Shown: positions 28,993 through 37,768 of the stretch, piece after piece
Layout of the letters: the number at the start of each line of letters is the position of its first letter
Numbering within the stretch: position 1 is the first letter of the stretch
NCBI RefSeq assembly: GCF_041449215.1
Contig: NZ_JBGNFV010000001.1
Location: forward strand, 5,349,001 to 5,413,000
Source of the DNA: Roseivirga sp. BDSF3-8
Lineage (GTDB): Bacteria; Bacteroidota; Bacteroidia; Cytophagales; Cyclobacteriaceae
DNA length: 64,000 nucleotides
Direction of reading: 5' to 3'
Translations under genes and position numbers: made by a program
The notes under the pieces: generated by a model
What the model was told of the DNA's origin: nothing
What the model saw: only the letters and a program-made list of their open reading frames with translations
Database searches by the model: none

Positions 28993-29934
28993 TTAAGGCC
29001 TTAACTCCTCTATCTTCTCCAGCCAGGGAGCCACAGGCTCATAGCTGGCGTACATGCGATCCAGCACGGCCCGGTCATTCAGTTTTGGTATACCGGATGG
29101 CGTATCCTCTTTATACACCTTCACCTCCTTATTCACCCGCCGGCCGGCTTCCACCTCCGAGCGGCTTATGACCAGCCAGCGTTCTACAGTGCTATGAACG
29201 AGATGCGGAAGGCAGTATAAGTACAGCGCCGAGGAGGCCATGCTATGGGCCGCCTCTTCCAGCGAGCGGTAGAGCCACTCCCAGCTTAGCTGCCGGCCTT
29301 TGCGCTTAGTACGCTTCAGGTAGCTCAGTGGCGAGGCGATCTTACGGCTGGTACCTTTGATCTCAATGAAGATGATATGCCCCGTTTCCTCATCACGCAG
29401 CAGCGCATCCAGCCCGTGGATTTCGTAGCCAAGGGTGTTCTCGTAGATCACCGTGTAGCGGGCGTTCTGGCGGATATCATCGAAAAAGCCCACGATACCT
29501 GCATCTTCCATATCCCGGGGCGGGGCAGGTCCCTCCTCTCCTTTCATTTCTTCCATGTCCGGCGGTAGCTTGATGATGTAGTCATCATTTAGCTTCCGGA
29601 TCTCAAGGTCTGTATACTCGCCTTTGCAGCTCAGCTCCCACATCATCTTCATCAGCCAGGCCCGGAATACATTCATGCCTACCTCGCTCTGCCTGGCCAC
29701 CTCACGGGCAAACTGTCTGTGCAGCGTAAGCTGTCTAGCTAACTGCTGGTAAATGGCCTCCCCCTCCTCGCACATATAAGCAAAACCACAGCCGCGCTTT
29801 GTCTTTTTGTCTACCAGGTACACGAGCTGCCCGTTTTTCTCATCGGGCTGCTGAACAAGGTCGCCGTGCTCTACGGTGTAGGCGATGGCAGAGGGGTTTT
29901 TAGTGAGGAAGGGGAGAGAATTTGAATCATTCAC
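28993..29934 (-). CDS. PD-(D/E)XK nuclease-like protein
   Basis: 313 aa. The middle reads GYEIHGLDALLRDEETGH followed by IIFIEIKGTS, which is the PD-(D/E)XK nuclease core: Asp176 and Glu191-x-Lys193, with a downstream Lys/Arg-rich helix (YLKRTKRKGRQLSWEW). The N-terminal 150 residues are not recognised. DNA cleavage is a prediction from the motif. It follows by 5 bp a small gene and then a HigA-ImmA/HigB module, all on one strand. Its base composition is clearly more GC-rich than that of the AT-rich genes upstream, so it may be a resident gene next to an acquired cassette rather than part of it. Confidence 0.65.
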   Translation of the reverse strand: MNDSNSLPFLTKNPSAIAYTVEHGDLVQQPDEKNGQLVYLVDKKTKRGCGFAYMCEEGEAIYQQLARQLTLHRQFAREVARQSEVGMNVFRAWLMKMMWELSCKGEYTDLEIRKLNDDYIIKLPPDMEEMKGEEGPAPPRDMEDAGIVGFFDDIRQNARYTVIYENTLGYEIHGLDALLRDEETGHIIFIEIKGTSRKIASPLSYLKRTKRKGRQLSWEWLYRSLEEAAHSMASSALYLYCLPHLVHSTVERWLVISRSEVEAGRRVNKEVKVYKEDTPSGIPKLNDRAVLDRMYASYEPVAPWLEKIEELRP

Positions 29935-29939
29935 GAGGC

Positions 29940-30191
29940 CTATTCTTTAAAGATCTCATAACCTACCAGGTTTTCAAGGTTCCTCCTATTTATATTGAGA
30001 AAACGTACAAACTGGTTTTCTTCCTCTAATACTATGCCATTTTGCGATATAGCACTCAATGTCACAGTATTACCATTCATATCATCAATATTAAATATCG
30101 TCTCATTAACATTATCCCCTTCATTAATTATTAGTCTAATTCTAGACACAGCTCTCAGATCTTCTAAATTCGTCATTAAAGGCTCCCACAT
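29940..30191 (-). CDS. small protein of unknown function in the HigBA/nuclease operon
   Basis: 83 aa, or 78 from the second ATG at 30176. The sequence MTNLEDLRAVSRIRLIINEG to NRRNLENLVGYEIFKE looks like a compact beta-rich domain. Not recognised. It sits 24 bp after the HigA-ImmA gene and 5 bp before the nuclease gene and is AT-rich like HigBA. It could be an inhibitor or adaptor for either neighbour. Confidence 0.5.
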   Translation of the reverse strand: MWEPLMTNLEDLRAVSRIRLIINEGDNVNETIFNIDDMNGNTVTLSAISQNGIVLEEENQFVRFLNINRRNLENLVGYEIFKE

Positions 30192-30215
30192 AGTTAGTAT
30201 ATTTTCTTTATTAAA

Positions 30216-31316
30216 TTATGAATTATTATGCAAATTAACAGGTTCAATAAATTCTCTACCAATACTATAAGGAACCAATCTTTTATGGTGAAATCTTCCA
30301 ATTATCATAGCTGGATGAGTATTAAACTTTTTAGCAAAAAACCTCAATTTATCAGGGTTCAAGGGAATTGAATTTAATACTTCTTCCTCCTCTTTTTCAC
30401 TAAAAGTATGCTCAACCGCAAACCTATCGGCTTCCTCCTCTTTTTCGATATCCTGATCACTATAATTTATATTTTCAATTGAAATATATTTTTTTCCATG
30501 TAATAATATATGGCCAATTTCATGGAATAAAGTAAACCAGAATTTATCGTTAGCATTATAGCGGGCAGATAATTGAATTAGTGGGGTATCTCCTATCCAG
30601 CGCGTACACCCATGTATAGGTGCTTTTGGTAAGCAGGGGGTATAGACCACTTTCACTCCAGCGTCCTTACATACTTCACATAATTCCTGAAAAAAGTTTT
30701 CAGGATGTGAGGCCATAATTGATTTAATATGTGAAAGTGACTTTTTAAGTTTACCAGCATCATAATCCGGTACTGACAACTTCTCTGCCTGTAACTCCCC
30801 TTGTCTTAACCAGGCGGCCACTGCCATAGCTTCATTAGTATGGGCCAAAGAAATCCTAAAGCTTACTTTTAGCTCTTGATTATAATAGTACGACTCCCAT
30901 GCATGATGGTCAGATACTTTAAAAAAATTAAATAGGTTAGCAGCCTTTTCTTTTGCCTTTCTGGTCGCCGGCACCCATCCCATCGAAGCCATTTTAGCAT
31001 AGGGAAACTTCTTTACCCAATCGATAGCCTGAAGTATGCTTTCTTCCTTTTTGACCCGGGCCATGTACTCATCATATCTATGTTGCCTCTTCAGCCAAAA
31101 GCTTGCAGGTATATTTAGTACATCTTCAAATTTCACTGCCATATCAGGGGTAATAGAGCTTTTCCCTTTGGTAACAGCAATAATAGTTTTCTCAGGCTTG
31201 TTTACCCGTACGGAAAATTCTTTAACCCCCATACCCATCTCTTCTAATTTTTCAGCTAAAGAAAGTCCCGGATGACTTATGCTCTGAGGTGCATATTCGT
31301 TGGTTTGGATACTCAT
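30216..31316 (-). CDS. HigA-type antitoxin fused to an ImmA/IrrE zinc peptidase domain
   Basis: 366 aa. An XRE helix-turn-helix covers about residues 18-75 (SLAEKLEEMGMGVKEFSVRV through DVLNIPASFWLKRQHRYDEY, the hallmark of HigA antitoxins). The C-terminal half is an ImmA/IrrE metallopeptidase with FHEIGHILLH (His265, Glu266, His269) and a downstream EEEADRFA motif giving the third ligand Glu. Such fusions are antitoxins or stress sensors that cleave or bind a partner. It follows the HigB-like toxin by 7 bp, the inverted (toxin-first) order typical of higBA. Low GC suggests horizontal transfer. Confidence 0.88.
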   Translation of the reverse strand: MSIQTNEYAPQSISHPGLSLAEKLEEMGMGVKEFSVRVNKPEKTIIAVTKGKSSITPDMAVKFEDVLNIPASFWLKRQHRYDEYMARVKKEESILQAIDWVKKFPYAKMASMGWVPATRKAKEKAANLFNFFKVSDHHAWESYYYNQELKVSFRISLAHTNEAMAVAAWLRQGELQAEKLSVPDYDAGKLKKSLSHIKSIMASHPENFFQELCEVCKDAGVKVVYTPCLPKAPIHGCTRWIGDTPLIQLSARYNANDKFWFTLFHEIGHILLHGKKYISIENINYSDQDIEKEEEADRFAVEHTFSEKEEEEVLNSIPLNPDKLRFFAKKFNTHPAMIIGRFHHKRLVPYSIGREFIEPVNLHNNS

Positions 31317-31323
31317 ATCTTTA

Positions 31324-31662
31324 TTAGCTTTTGTGGTAATTTACTATTTCCACAATTTCAACCCCTTTAATTTCGACCCATATATATTGTCCATCTTTGT
31401 TAACGGGGATTGGGTCTTCGTGTGGTTCAATTATTAGCCGGTAAGGATGATCTAAATCACAGGCCCATTGGCCTTTCCTATCTCCTGTTAACTCATGGTA
31501 TCGACCTGGAAGCGCCCGGACTTCTTCAAGGTTTTCAGCATCAAGCAAGTCATCTAATCTACGCTTATATAAAATAGCCCTTTTTTGCCCTAGATTTTTT
31601 TTAGCCTGCCTATCATCATTAGCATATTTTTTTAATTTCTTATCTCCAAAAGTGATGACCAT
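31324..31662 (-). CDS. HigB-like toxin (RelE/ParE superfamily)
   Basis: 112 aa from the ATG at 31662; the longer frame from 31701 crosses the promoter. It starts MVITFGDKKLKKYANDDRQA and contains LLDAENLEEVRALPGRYHEL and WACDLDHPYRLIIEP, as in HigB-type ribosome-dependent mRNA interferases (RelE fold). The basic residues needed for mRNA cutting are present in general form (Arg, His). It is the first gene of the AT-rich operon and is paired with HigA-ImmA. Confidence 0.82.
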   Translation of the reverse strand: MVITFGDKKLKKYANDDRQAKKNLGQKRAILYKRRLDDLLDAENLEEVRALPGRYHELTGDRKGQWACDLDHPYRLIIEPHEDPIPVNKDGQYIWVEIKGVEIVEIVNYHKS

Positions 31663-31687
31663 GAGGTAACAATAATTTTCTCCCTCG

Positions 31688-31695
31688 CAAATATA
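31688..31695 (-). promoter_or_regulatory. candidate -7 box TATATTTG of the HigBA operon
   Basis: On the minus strand TATATTTG matches the Bacteroidota -7 consensus TAnnTTTG, 25 nt upstream of the HigB ATG. It supports the ATG at 31662 as the start. Confidence 0.5.
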
Positions 31696-31764
31696 AAACA
31701 AACTTAGGTAAAAAAGTTCACACTTAGTGTAAGTTAAAAATCATCTCCTAATTAAACTACCAAT

Positions 31765-31960
31765 TTACTCCCTCACAACACGCATTACCCAGTTCTCTTT
31801 ACTGTTGTCTAGGTAGAGGAAGTAGATGCCGGGGGGCAAAGGTGATATCTATGGTTAGTTCTTTTGTATTGGTGCGGCTCAGGTCAATCTGCCTGATGAG
31901 CTTACCGAGGGGATCGCGGAGGTGGAGCATGGCCTGGGGCAGGCAGCCACATTCAACCTA
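31765..31960 (-). pseudogene. remnant of a T9SS C-terminal sorting domain
   Basis: Two minus-strand frames together read AMLHLRDPLGKLIRQIDLSR, then TNTKELTIDI, then PPGIYFLYLDNSKENWVMRV, then VRE and a stop. This is the end of a type A T9SS sorting domain. The two halves are joined by one extra T in the tract CCTTTGCC near 31842. Nothing of a cargo protein is seen upstream, so the gene has been lost and only its tail remains. Confidence 0.7.
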
Positions 31961-32614
31961 AGGTTGAAGAGACGAACAGGCTTAAAAGCAAACGATAAAC
32001 AGAAAATAGCGGAAGAAGAAGTCATCACTTTTCTTATTTAAGTTGAGCAAAATCATATTATATAATCGCAGCTCACGCTGCGTAGGGTATGCATGTGTTT
32101 TACTTATTATTGAGTGCTTATGCTTCGGGTTATTTAGTGAGTTTCACCTAGGCTGAACCCACCCCGGCATAAGCTTTAGTACTCCTGCTAAAATTCCTGC
32201 GCCCACTCGTATGCGAGCCCAGCGGAACGCTGCCCGGCACCCAGGAGGGTAATAATTTCAGCAACAGTTCTGAAAACGTGAGTGTATTGTCAACGGCAGG
32301 CGTTCCCAGCCGTCTTTACTTATCTCGATCTTAATTCCTCTATTAAGGTTGAGAGATATCTCCCAAAAAGTCAAGGGGTAACGAAATTTTCATAACAAAT
32401 TGTGGCTATTGGGGATAGGGAGTTATAAGCGAGCGTATGTGAATGTACTGGACCCACAACTCTTTGTAACTATTGGAGTAATGGTTGCTAAGAACCTGTC
32501 TGAGCTTCATTTCCTGTGAAATAAGACAACGAACTAACCTCCATATCTCGAAACTCTTCTGAGTTATATAAGCATTACCTTCCAATTCTCCCGCCATCTC
32601 CCGTACTTTACCCC
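31961..32614. other. gene-free region with GC-rich hairpins
   Basis: About 650 bp. It contains adjacent small hairpins CTCG-TATG-CGAG and CAGCG-GAA-CGCTG near 32197-32232 and a third, CGGC/GCCG, near 32294-32312. On the minus strand a start-less frame of about 54 codons crosses this stretch (ending KAYAGVGSA). I do not recognise it. It could be a decayed mobile or repeated element. Confidence 0.35.
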
Positions 32615-33151
32615 ATGAACATCTACTGCACGAATAAACTGGAAAAACTCATAGGCAAGAAGCTGATGGCGGAAGAGCCGGAGCCGGAGGGGCTTCTGGG
32701 TAACTGGAATGCTAACCTATTTCCTCTGAAAGGCAGAAAGTGCATCATCCTGGTGAACGATGTCACCTACTACCCCATAATCCTATTGGATGTTCTGAAA
32801 AAGGACCTGTTAAACTTTCACGAACTCTTCTACGAAAGGCTCATCATGCAATTGTCATTTGACGGGATTGCGGTTTCTGAGGAATGCAAGTTGAAGCTGA
32901 AGTCAGCCAGCGAGCCGCACTTCCTGAAAACGAATAACAACCGCAAGGTACTGGGCACCATCACAAATTTCATCTATGAACTGGAAGCACACTTTTACAG
33001 GAGGTATGGGGGCATTATGGACCCAGTCCTGGTGCCGGAACTGAATAACCGGTTGACCAGAACACTTGTAGGGGCTATTAAGCCGAAGCAGTTTGATTAT
33101 GGAGTGCCGAAAGAAGAGATGGAGGTTCTACTTCAAAACATCTGTGATTAA
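32615..33151 (+). CDS. DUF6933 family protein
   Basis: 178 aa. MNIYCTNKLEKLIGKKLM, then LLGNWNANLFPLKGRKCIIL and VNDVTYYPIIL are the conserved beginning of DUF6933 (GxWxANL and the K-C-x-x-x-VND motif). Length agrees with the family. It is cytoplasmic, of unknown function. It stands alone between decayed DNA and a lipoprotein operon. Confidence 0.7.
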   Translation: MNIYCTNKLEKLIGKKLMAEEPEPEGLLGNWNANLFPLKGRKCIILVNDVTYYPIILLDVLKKDLLNFHELFYERLIMQLSFDGIAVSEECKLKLKSASEPHFLKTNNNRKVLGTITNFIYELEAHFYRRYGGIMDPVLVPELNNRLTRTLVGAIKPKQFDYGVPKEEMEVLLQNICD

Positions 33152-33258
33152 CACAGCTTTAATAGCTAAAGCATAAATAGAGACGAAGTGTCTTACAGCT
33201 TACCAAACTTGAAGAGACGTGCTGCAATAGTAACCAAAGAAAGCAAACAGGCAGGTAA

Positions 33259-33816
33259 TTACATGATAACAAATACCTTCTCATTAAGCACGTTTATGGC
33301 CTTGCTGGCCTTACCGGTGGGTTCGAAGGTAATGGTCCCTTTATCTGTGTACAATTGAAACTGCCACTCATCATTTTCAAACAGCTCTTTGACTTTGCCC
33401 AGGGGAAGCTTAGTGGCGAAGCGTGAGACGAACTCATCGTTCTTCCTTTCATTAAATATCAGTTCAGGATGAGTATCAGATATACTCACGCCGTCATTCA
33501 TAATCCTCAGGCTCTCGATAGCCTTGTATATTTCCCGACCTATGACACTGAAGTTTACTATGGCAGAGTCCCTTACTTCATCCTTATACCTGAAGGTAAC
33601 ATCCACCAGCAGCTCCTCGCCGGACTCATCACTATCCAGCGATAAGGGCTTAATAAAATACTGAGTACCCTCTGCCCCTACGTAAAAGGTCTCGAAATAC
33701 TTCTTACCTGACTTGGCTGAAGCAGGCCGTACGGACATACACCCATAACATAGGAACAAGGCCATGAGTGAAAGAACTGCAGAATATTTGTAGAGCTTGT
33801 GTGCAGAAGCCGCCAT
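33259..33816 (-). CDS. hypothetical lipoprotein, second gene of a pair
   Basis: 185 aa from the ATG at 33816, which opens a lipoprotein signal peptide with lipobox LCYGC (Cys26); a longer frame from 33924 overlaps the upstream gene. The mature part is beta-rich and unrecognised, ending TGKASKAINVLNEKVFVIM. It starts 7 bp after the end of the upstream lipoprotein gene, so the two are an operon. Confidence 0.65.
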   Translation of the reverse strand: MAASAHKLYKYSAVLSLMALFLCYGCMSVRPASAKSGKKYFETFYVGAEGTQYFIKPLSLDSDESGEELLVDVTFRYKDEVRDSAIVNFSVIGREIYKAIESLRIMNDGVSISDTHPELIFNERKNDEFVSRFATKLPLGKVKELFENDEWQFQLYTDKGTITFEPTGKASKAINVLNEKVFVIM

Positions 33817-33823
33817 AAAGATA

Positions 33824-34276
33824 TTACTTGGTAAATCGCTCTGCGAGAGAGCTTTCGTTAAATAGTGAGTCAGATAGTTCGATAGATTCCGAAACTGTGA
33901 GCACGTAGACCAGGTTTTTGTCAAACTGCCTTGCGTACATGCTTATCGCCTTATCATTATGCTTTTTTTCGGCATAAAAATAATCCGCGTCACCAGAAGC
34001 CTGATTTGAGAGCTCCTGTAAAGAGGTATTAACAGGAATGGCAAGGAAGATCATATACCCCTCGGCCTGTATAGCCCGGAAAAGGGGCATTTGTATGGAG
34101 GGATCCTGCAGGTGGCTATCGAAAGTCTCCCTGATAACAGGATCGATAGGCACGATTTTCTCGTCAGCCTTTACACTAAAGGTAATATCATTAAATACAT
34201 CAATTTCCCGCTCACTGGTGGAGGAACAGGAAAACATTATCAAGGCAATAAATACAATCAGGCCTAATTTTTTCAT
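33824..34276 (-). CDS. hypothetical lipoprotein, first gene of a pair
   Basis: 150 aa with lipobox IMFSC (Cys17) after MKKLGLIVFIALIM. The mature domain, with AIQAEGYMIFLAIPVN and EKKHNDKAISMYARQF, is not recognised. It lies between a TRL-like lipoprotein gene upstream and a second lipoprotein gene downstream, all on the minus strand, suggesting a small envelope-related cluster. Confidence 0.65.
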   Translation of the reverse strand: MKKLGLIVFIALIMFSCSSTSEREIDVFNDITFSVKADEKIVPIDPVIRETFDSHLQDPSIQMPLFRAIQAEGYMIFLAIPVNTSLQELSNQASGDADYFYAEKKHNDKAISMYARQFDKNLVYVLTVSESIELSDSLFNESSLAERFTK

Positions 34277-34335
34277 GAGCAGTATTCGGAAAAATACTAA
34301 GGGAGCCGTATGCTCCCTTAGAGATCATCGTAAAA

Positions 34336-34620
34336 TTACTCTCCGGTTACAATTGTTTCGTAAGTCACCACGAGATTAAGGATACTGGTGTGCTTGATGT
34401 CAACGGTTGAGATCTTAGTGATACCACCGTTCTTAGCAGCCGTTCTGATACTGGCATCTGCGTCGAAGAACAGTACACCCAGGTAACCGGTAGCTTTAGC
34501 CGTTCCTACTTTAGTACCTACAGTGTTGCTAGTAGCATTAACAGGAAGGGTTAGTGAACAGCCTGTCATCATGGCCGTAACCGCAAGTAGTCCAAATACT
34601 GTTTTGATTTTTTTTAACAT
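34336..34620 (-). CDS. TRL-like family lipoprotein
   Basis: 94 aa. Signal peptide with lipobox MMTGC (Cys21), then LTLPVNATSNTVGTKVGTAK and DADASIRTAAKNGGITKI, the pattern of the TRL (tRNA-associated locus) protein family, small secreted proteins of unknown role. Length fits the family. No tRNA is next to it here. Confidence 0.8.
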   Translation of the reverse strand: MLKKIKTVFGLLAVTAMMTGCSLTLPVNATSNTVGTKVGTAKATGYLGVLFFDADASIRTAAKNGGITKISTVDIKHTSILNLVVTYETIVTGE

Positions 34621-35130
34621 GTCATTTGATTTAGAACTCCTACTCGTAAGGCTTTTCGGATTCGCCTCGTTTTTTAAAGTGGTCGCTGAACTCCACTTAT
34701 TTAGATGTATTTTATATCATAGTTCAACCCAAGAAATTATATCATTCGTAGCTTTATACACTGGCCTACAGGCCTTAATGTATCAGTCGTAAGAATGCTT
34801 ATCCCTGAAATGACCGGGCGAATTTAAAGCTTTACACCTTTCATTTCCATCCTTTAGTCACCTATTTTTTAAATATTCATCTTAATTCAGATAATCAGAC
34901 ACTTTGGTGTCTGACAGGCTATTAATTATTATATTAATGTCTAAACACCTATACCCTTCGTTTTCCTACCAGCCATTTTGATAAACACCTCATTTAATAT
35001 TTAGCCAGGGTCAGCGGAAGGCGTTGAGACTGTGCTGTAGGCTCCGTCTTGATTGTTAAAAATAATGATACCAGAGGTGGCCATAGCCTTAGCCTTCTGT
35101 ATCCCGGCGAAGCAGAGGCCTGGAAAATAA
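34621..35130. other. intergenic region with a perfect inverted repeat
   Basis: About 510 bp without a supported gene. A perfect 8-4-8 inverted repeat, TCAGACAC-TTTG-GTGTCTGA, lies at 34895-34914 in AT-rich DNA, about 275 bp upstream of the TRL-like gene. Without a T-tract it looks more like a protein-binding site than a terminator. Confidence 0.4.
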
Positions 35131-35164
35131 AAAAGCCGCAGAAGATGTACCTCTGCGGCTTTTT
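35131..35164. terminator. intrinsic terminator downstream of the GH64-like gene
   Basis: 12-bp perfect stem AAAAGCCGCAGA/TCTGCGGCTTTT with a 9-nt loop and A/T flanks on both sides. Confidence 0.85.
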
Positions 35165-35181
35165 GAACTATAATATACTAC

Positions 35182-36489
35182 TTAGTCATTTTCAGACCAG
35201 TAACTGGTAGTTTCAGGATCATCCTGGCCGAAGATATAGCACGTGATGGTGCTGCCCACTGCAGGGTGAAACTGTACCTTCTGGTGTGCGGCATCGGAAT
35301 AAGCCATACCATATGAGTCAGAGTGAGAAGTAATGTAGCGGTTCCACTTATTGATGTACTTCTCCTGGTTGGCTTCAGTGGCGTAGGTAGCTGAATTGCC
35401 GTACACAAAATTTTCCTTAGCCGCTGTAACGCCTATATAGCCCATATTCATGGCGGTGACTATGTCTCTTCCTACGCTACTCACCATCGCCTGGAAGCAA
35501 GTGGTGTTCTGCACGGCATTAGTGCCGGTGGCTGTCCAGTTCAGGGAAACATCGCTTGCCCAGCCGCCTTTTAGTATCTTGCTCTGGTCTTTAGGGTCGG
35601 GGTATTCAAAAGCGGGGTACACATACATGCCACCGGCGCTGCTACCGCTCATGATAGTGCCTCCGTTAATCCCTTCTTTGGTAAAGTAAATTTGCACGGG
35701 CTCACCTATAGCTTTACATGTCTCACTGGTCATGTGGAGCACGACATCCTCTTTACTTACCGGGCTGCCTGCGGGCATTGTTTCCGGTGCGCCAAACTTA
35801 CCGGTAAACTTGAGAGAGGGTAACTGGGTGCCTGCATGATTAGACCCTTCTGTGCTATCAGAGTTTATAGTAAGGTTAGTGTCGTTGGCTGTTATGGCCG
35901 AAATATAGCCATCATATACATTCGCGTATAAAGCCGACACTGCCGGTAGCGTAGGCCCCCATAGCTTGGCATAGGTTTTATTATCACTACCCGTAAGGGT
36001 CTTTTTAGCCTTTGTATCTTCGCCAAGTCCACAGGCTGTTATGATACCACTAATCATATCATTGGCCGTCTTTCCATACCCGCAGGTACTTCCATCGGCA
36101 AACCCGATACCGCAAAATAGCCCTACCTGGTCTACATTGGTCACATCCATGTAGATTTCCGGGTTAGAAGCCAGCAGGCTCAATTCGAAGAAGCCTCCTA
36201 CCCAGTTAGGGTCTTCAGAGCCCATCGCGGTATTAGGATATTTAGAAATGGTGGCCGCCCCCTCGTCATTTGTGATGATATACCAGAAGGTGCCTGAATT
36301 CAGGTAGTCGAAGCTGCAGGAAAAGGGCTTATCCAAATCAAGGGCCTTCGGACCGCTCCAGGGCTGGAGATAGGTCATGTTACTGAAGTTTGTTACTCCT
36401 TCAGTGCCCCCTTCTGCATAGTCAAAGAATAAATACAGGTCTTTATTTCCTGTTTTATTATAAATATCAATAGTAGTTGAATCAGCCAT
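35182..36489 (-). CDS. GH64-like beta-1,3-glucanase family protein without signal peptide
   Basis: 435 aa. It begins MADSTTIDIYNKTGNKDLYL and ends in a segment with KYINKWNRYITSHSDSYGMA and YSDAAHQKVQFHP, which resembles the end of GH64 laminaripentaose-producing beta-1,3-glucanases and related thaumatin-like proteins (Y-G-x-A-x-x-D motif). The middle has scattered Cys (CGIGFADGSTCGYG). No signal peptide, lipobox or T9SS tail is present, which is odd for a glucanase. Catalytic residues cannot be assigned with confidence. It could be a lectin-like or non-classically released protein. Confidence 0.5.
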   Translation of the reverse strand: MADSTTIDIYNKTGNKDLYLFFDYAEGGTEGVTNFSNMTYLQPWSGPKALDLDKPFSCSFDYLNSGTFWYIITNDEGAATISKYPNTAMGSEDPNWVGGFFELSLLASNPEIYMDVTNVDQVGLFCGIGFADGSTCGYGKTANDMISGIITACGLGEDTKAKKTLTGSDNKTYAKLWGPTLPAVSALYANVYDGYISAITANDTNLTINSDSTEGSNHAGTQLPSLKFTGKFGAPETMPAGSPVSKEDVVLHMTSETCKAIGEPVQIYFTKEGINGGTIMSGSSAGGMYVYPAFEYPDPKDQSKILKGGWASDVSLNWTATGTNAVQNTTCFQAMVSSVGRDIVTAMNMGYIGVTAAKENFVYGNSATYATEANQEKYINKWNRYITSHSDSYGMAYSDAAHQKVQFHPAVGSTITCYIFGQDDPETTSYWSEND

Positions 36490-36712
36490 AGGTCTGTTTT
36501 TCCTTTTGAGATTATGAACGACATTGATGACAAGGTATCAGGTAAGAATTGTCAAATGCCATGGATTAATCGTGTAACAACAGGAATTGTAACAGACAGG
36601 AATTGAATTTTTGGTAAATACCTGAGGTACACTAAGGCATAGGACGATTATCCCCTTGCGGTGAGGCCGGAAGTGTATGTATCATGGAGAAAAGCGGAGG
36701 GAATGGAGAAGG

Positions 36713-37627
36713 TTAAACCGGGGTGACTTCCGGGGCTGACACATTTTCGTCTTTATGGCAGTCGAAATCCTCACGTTTGCGCTTCCATCTCTTGTGGCTC
36801 CATAGCCAGTAGGCCGGCTGCTCCCGTATTTTCTTTTCCAGCATGCGGGTTCCCTGCTCAATAACCCATCCGCTGGGTTTGTCACTTACTGATTCGCATA
36901 CCAGTTGATACTCCACCTCGTAGTAGCCCCGCTTCAGTTTTTTAATATTTCCGAAGACCACCGCGGTATCATTTGTTCTGGCAAACTTCTCTGCACCGTA
37001 TTGTACACCAGTCTCCTGATTGAGGAATTCCATCCAGTAGGGTCTTTGTGAAGCCCGGGGACACTGGTCTATTCCGAATATGAACATCGTGGGCTTGGTA
37101 CTACCCACAGGCATTTCATTATTTTTGGAGGTAGGGATCATCTGCAGCCCGTACCTGGACCGGCTCTCACGCATGATCTTATCAAAAAAAGCACTGGAAA
37201 GGGGGGTATAGAGGGCGACGGTGTCATGCTTTATCTGCATATCGCAGGCGGTAGCGTATAGCTCCCAGTTGCCATTATGTCCGCCCAGGGCGGTGATGTG
37301 CCGGCCCTTTTCGAAGAGCTCATCTACGACTTCCGCATTAACCACTTTCATCCGCTTCAGACTTTCCTCGGCGGATATGGTAAAGGTTTTAACACTTTCT
37401 ACAATCAAGTCGCAGAAATGTGAATAAAACTCCTTCTCAATGGCTTTATGCTCCTTTTCGCTTTTATCCGGAAAAGAGCGCCTGATATTGCCCCCTATTA
37501 CAGCCTTTCTGTAGCCTATAACCCTGTACAGGATAAAACAGGCGATATCCGACAGGAAATAAAGCACCGGAAAAGGGAGCTTTGAGAAGGGCACAATCAA
37601 CCCATAGTATAAGATTCGATCCTTCAT
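36713..37627 (-). CDS. lysophospholipid/lipid A acyltransferase (LpxL/HtrB-like)
   Basis: 304 aa. One N-terminal membrane helix (about 14-38) and the acyltransferase motif H-x4-E in GGHNGNWELYA (His117, Glu122) identify the LpxL/LpxM type. These add a secondary acyl chain to lipid A at the inner membrane; in Bacteroidota the same family also acylates other lipids such as ornithine or aminolipids. The C-terminus is rich in Lys/Arg and Glu. No lipid A genes are next to it. Confidence 0.88.
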   Translation of the reverse strand: MKDRILYYGLIVPFSKLPFPVLYFLSDIACFILYRVIGYRKAVIGGNIRRSFPDKSEKEHKAIEKEFYSHFCDLIVESVKTFTISAEESLKRMKVVNAEVVDELFEKGRHITALGGHNGNWELYATACDMQIKHDTVALYTPLSSAFFDKIMRESRSRYGLQMIPTSKNNEMPVGSTKPTMFIFGIDQCPRASQRPYWMEFLNQETGVQYGAEKFARTNDTAVVFGNIKKLKRGYYEVEYQLVCESVSDKPSGWVIEQGTRMLEKKIREQPAYWLWSHKRWKRKREDFDCHKDENVSAPEVTPV

Positions 37628-37768
37628 AACCCTGAAAGTACGAAATCTTTATATGGTAAAGTTCCTTCTATGCATTCACCGCATGTACTCTACCGGCCCT
37701 AAAAAGAGTATATTCGACCTCCTTCACTAAAAAATCCATACAGAACACAGTCATTATTCCTGGCAAGG

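Noticed and set aside
32406-32597. 63-codon minus-strand ORF upstream of the DUF6933 gene
   Set aside because: It lies in decayed DNA, has no recognisable domain and sits over the likely promoter of the DUF6933 gene.
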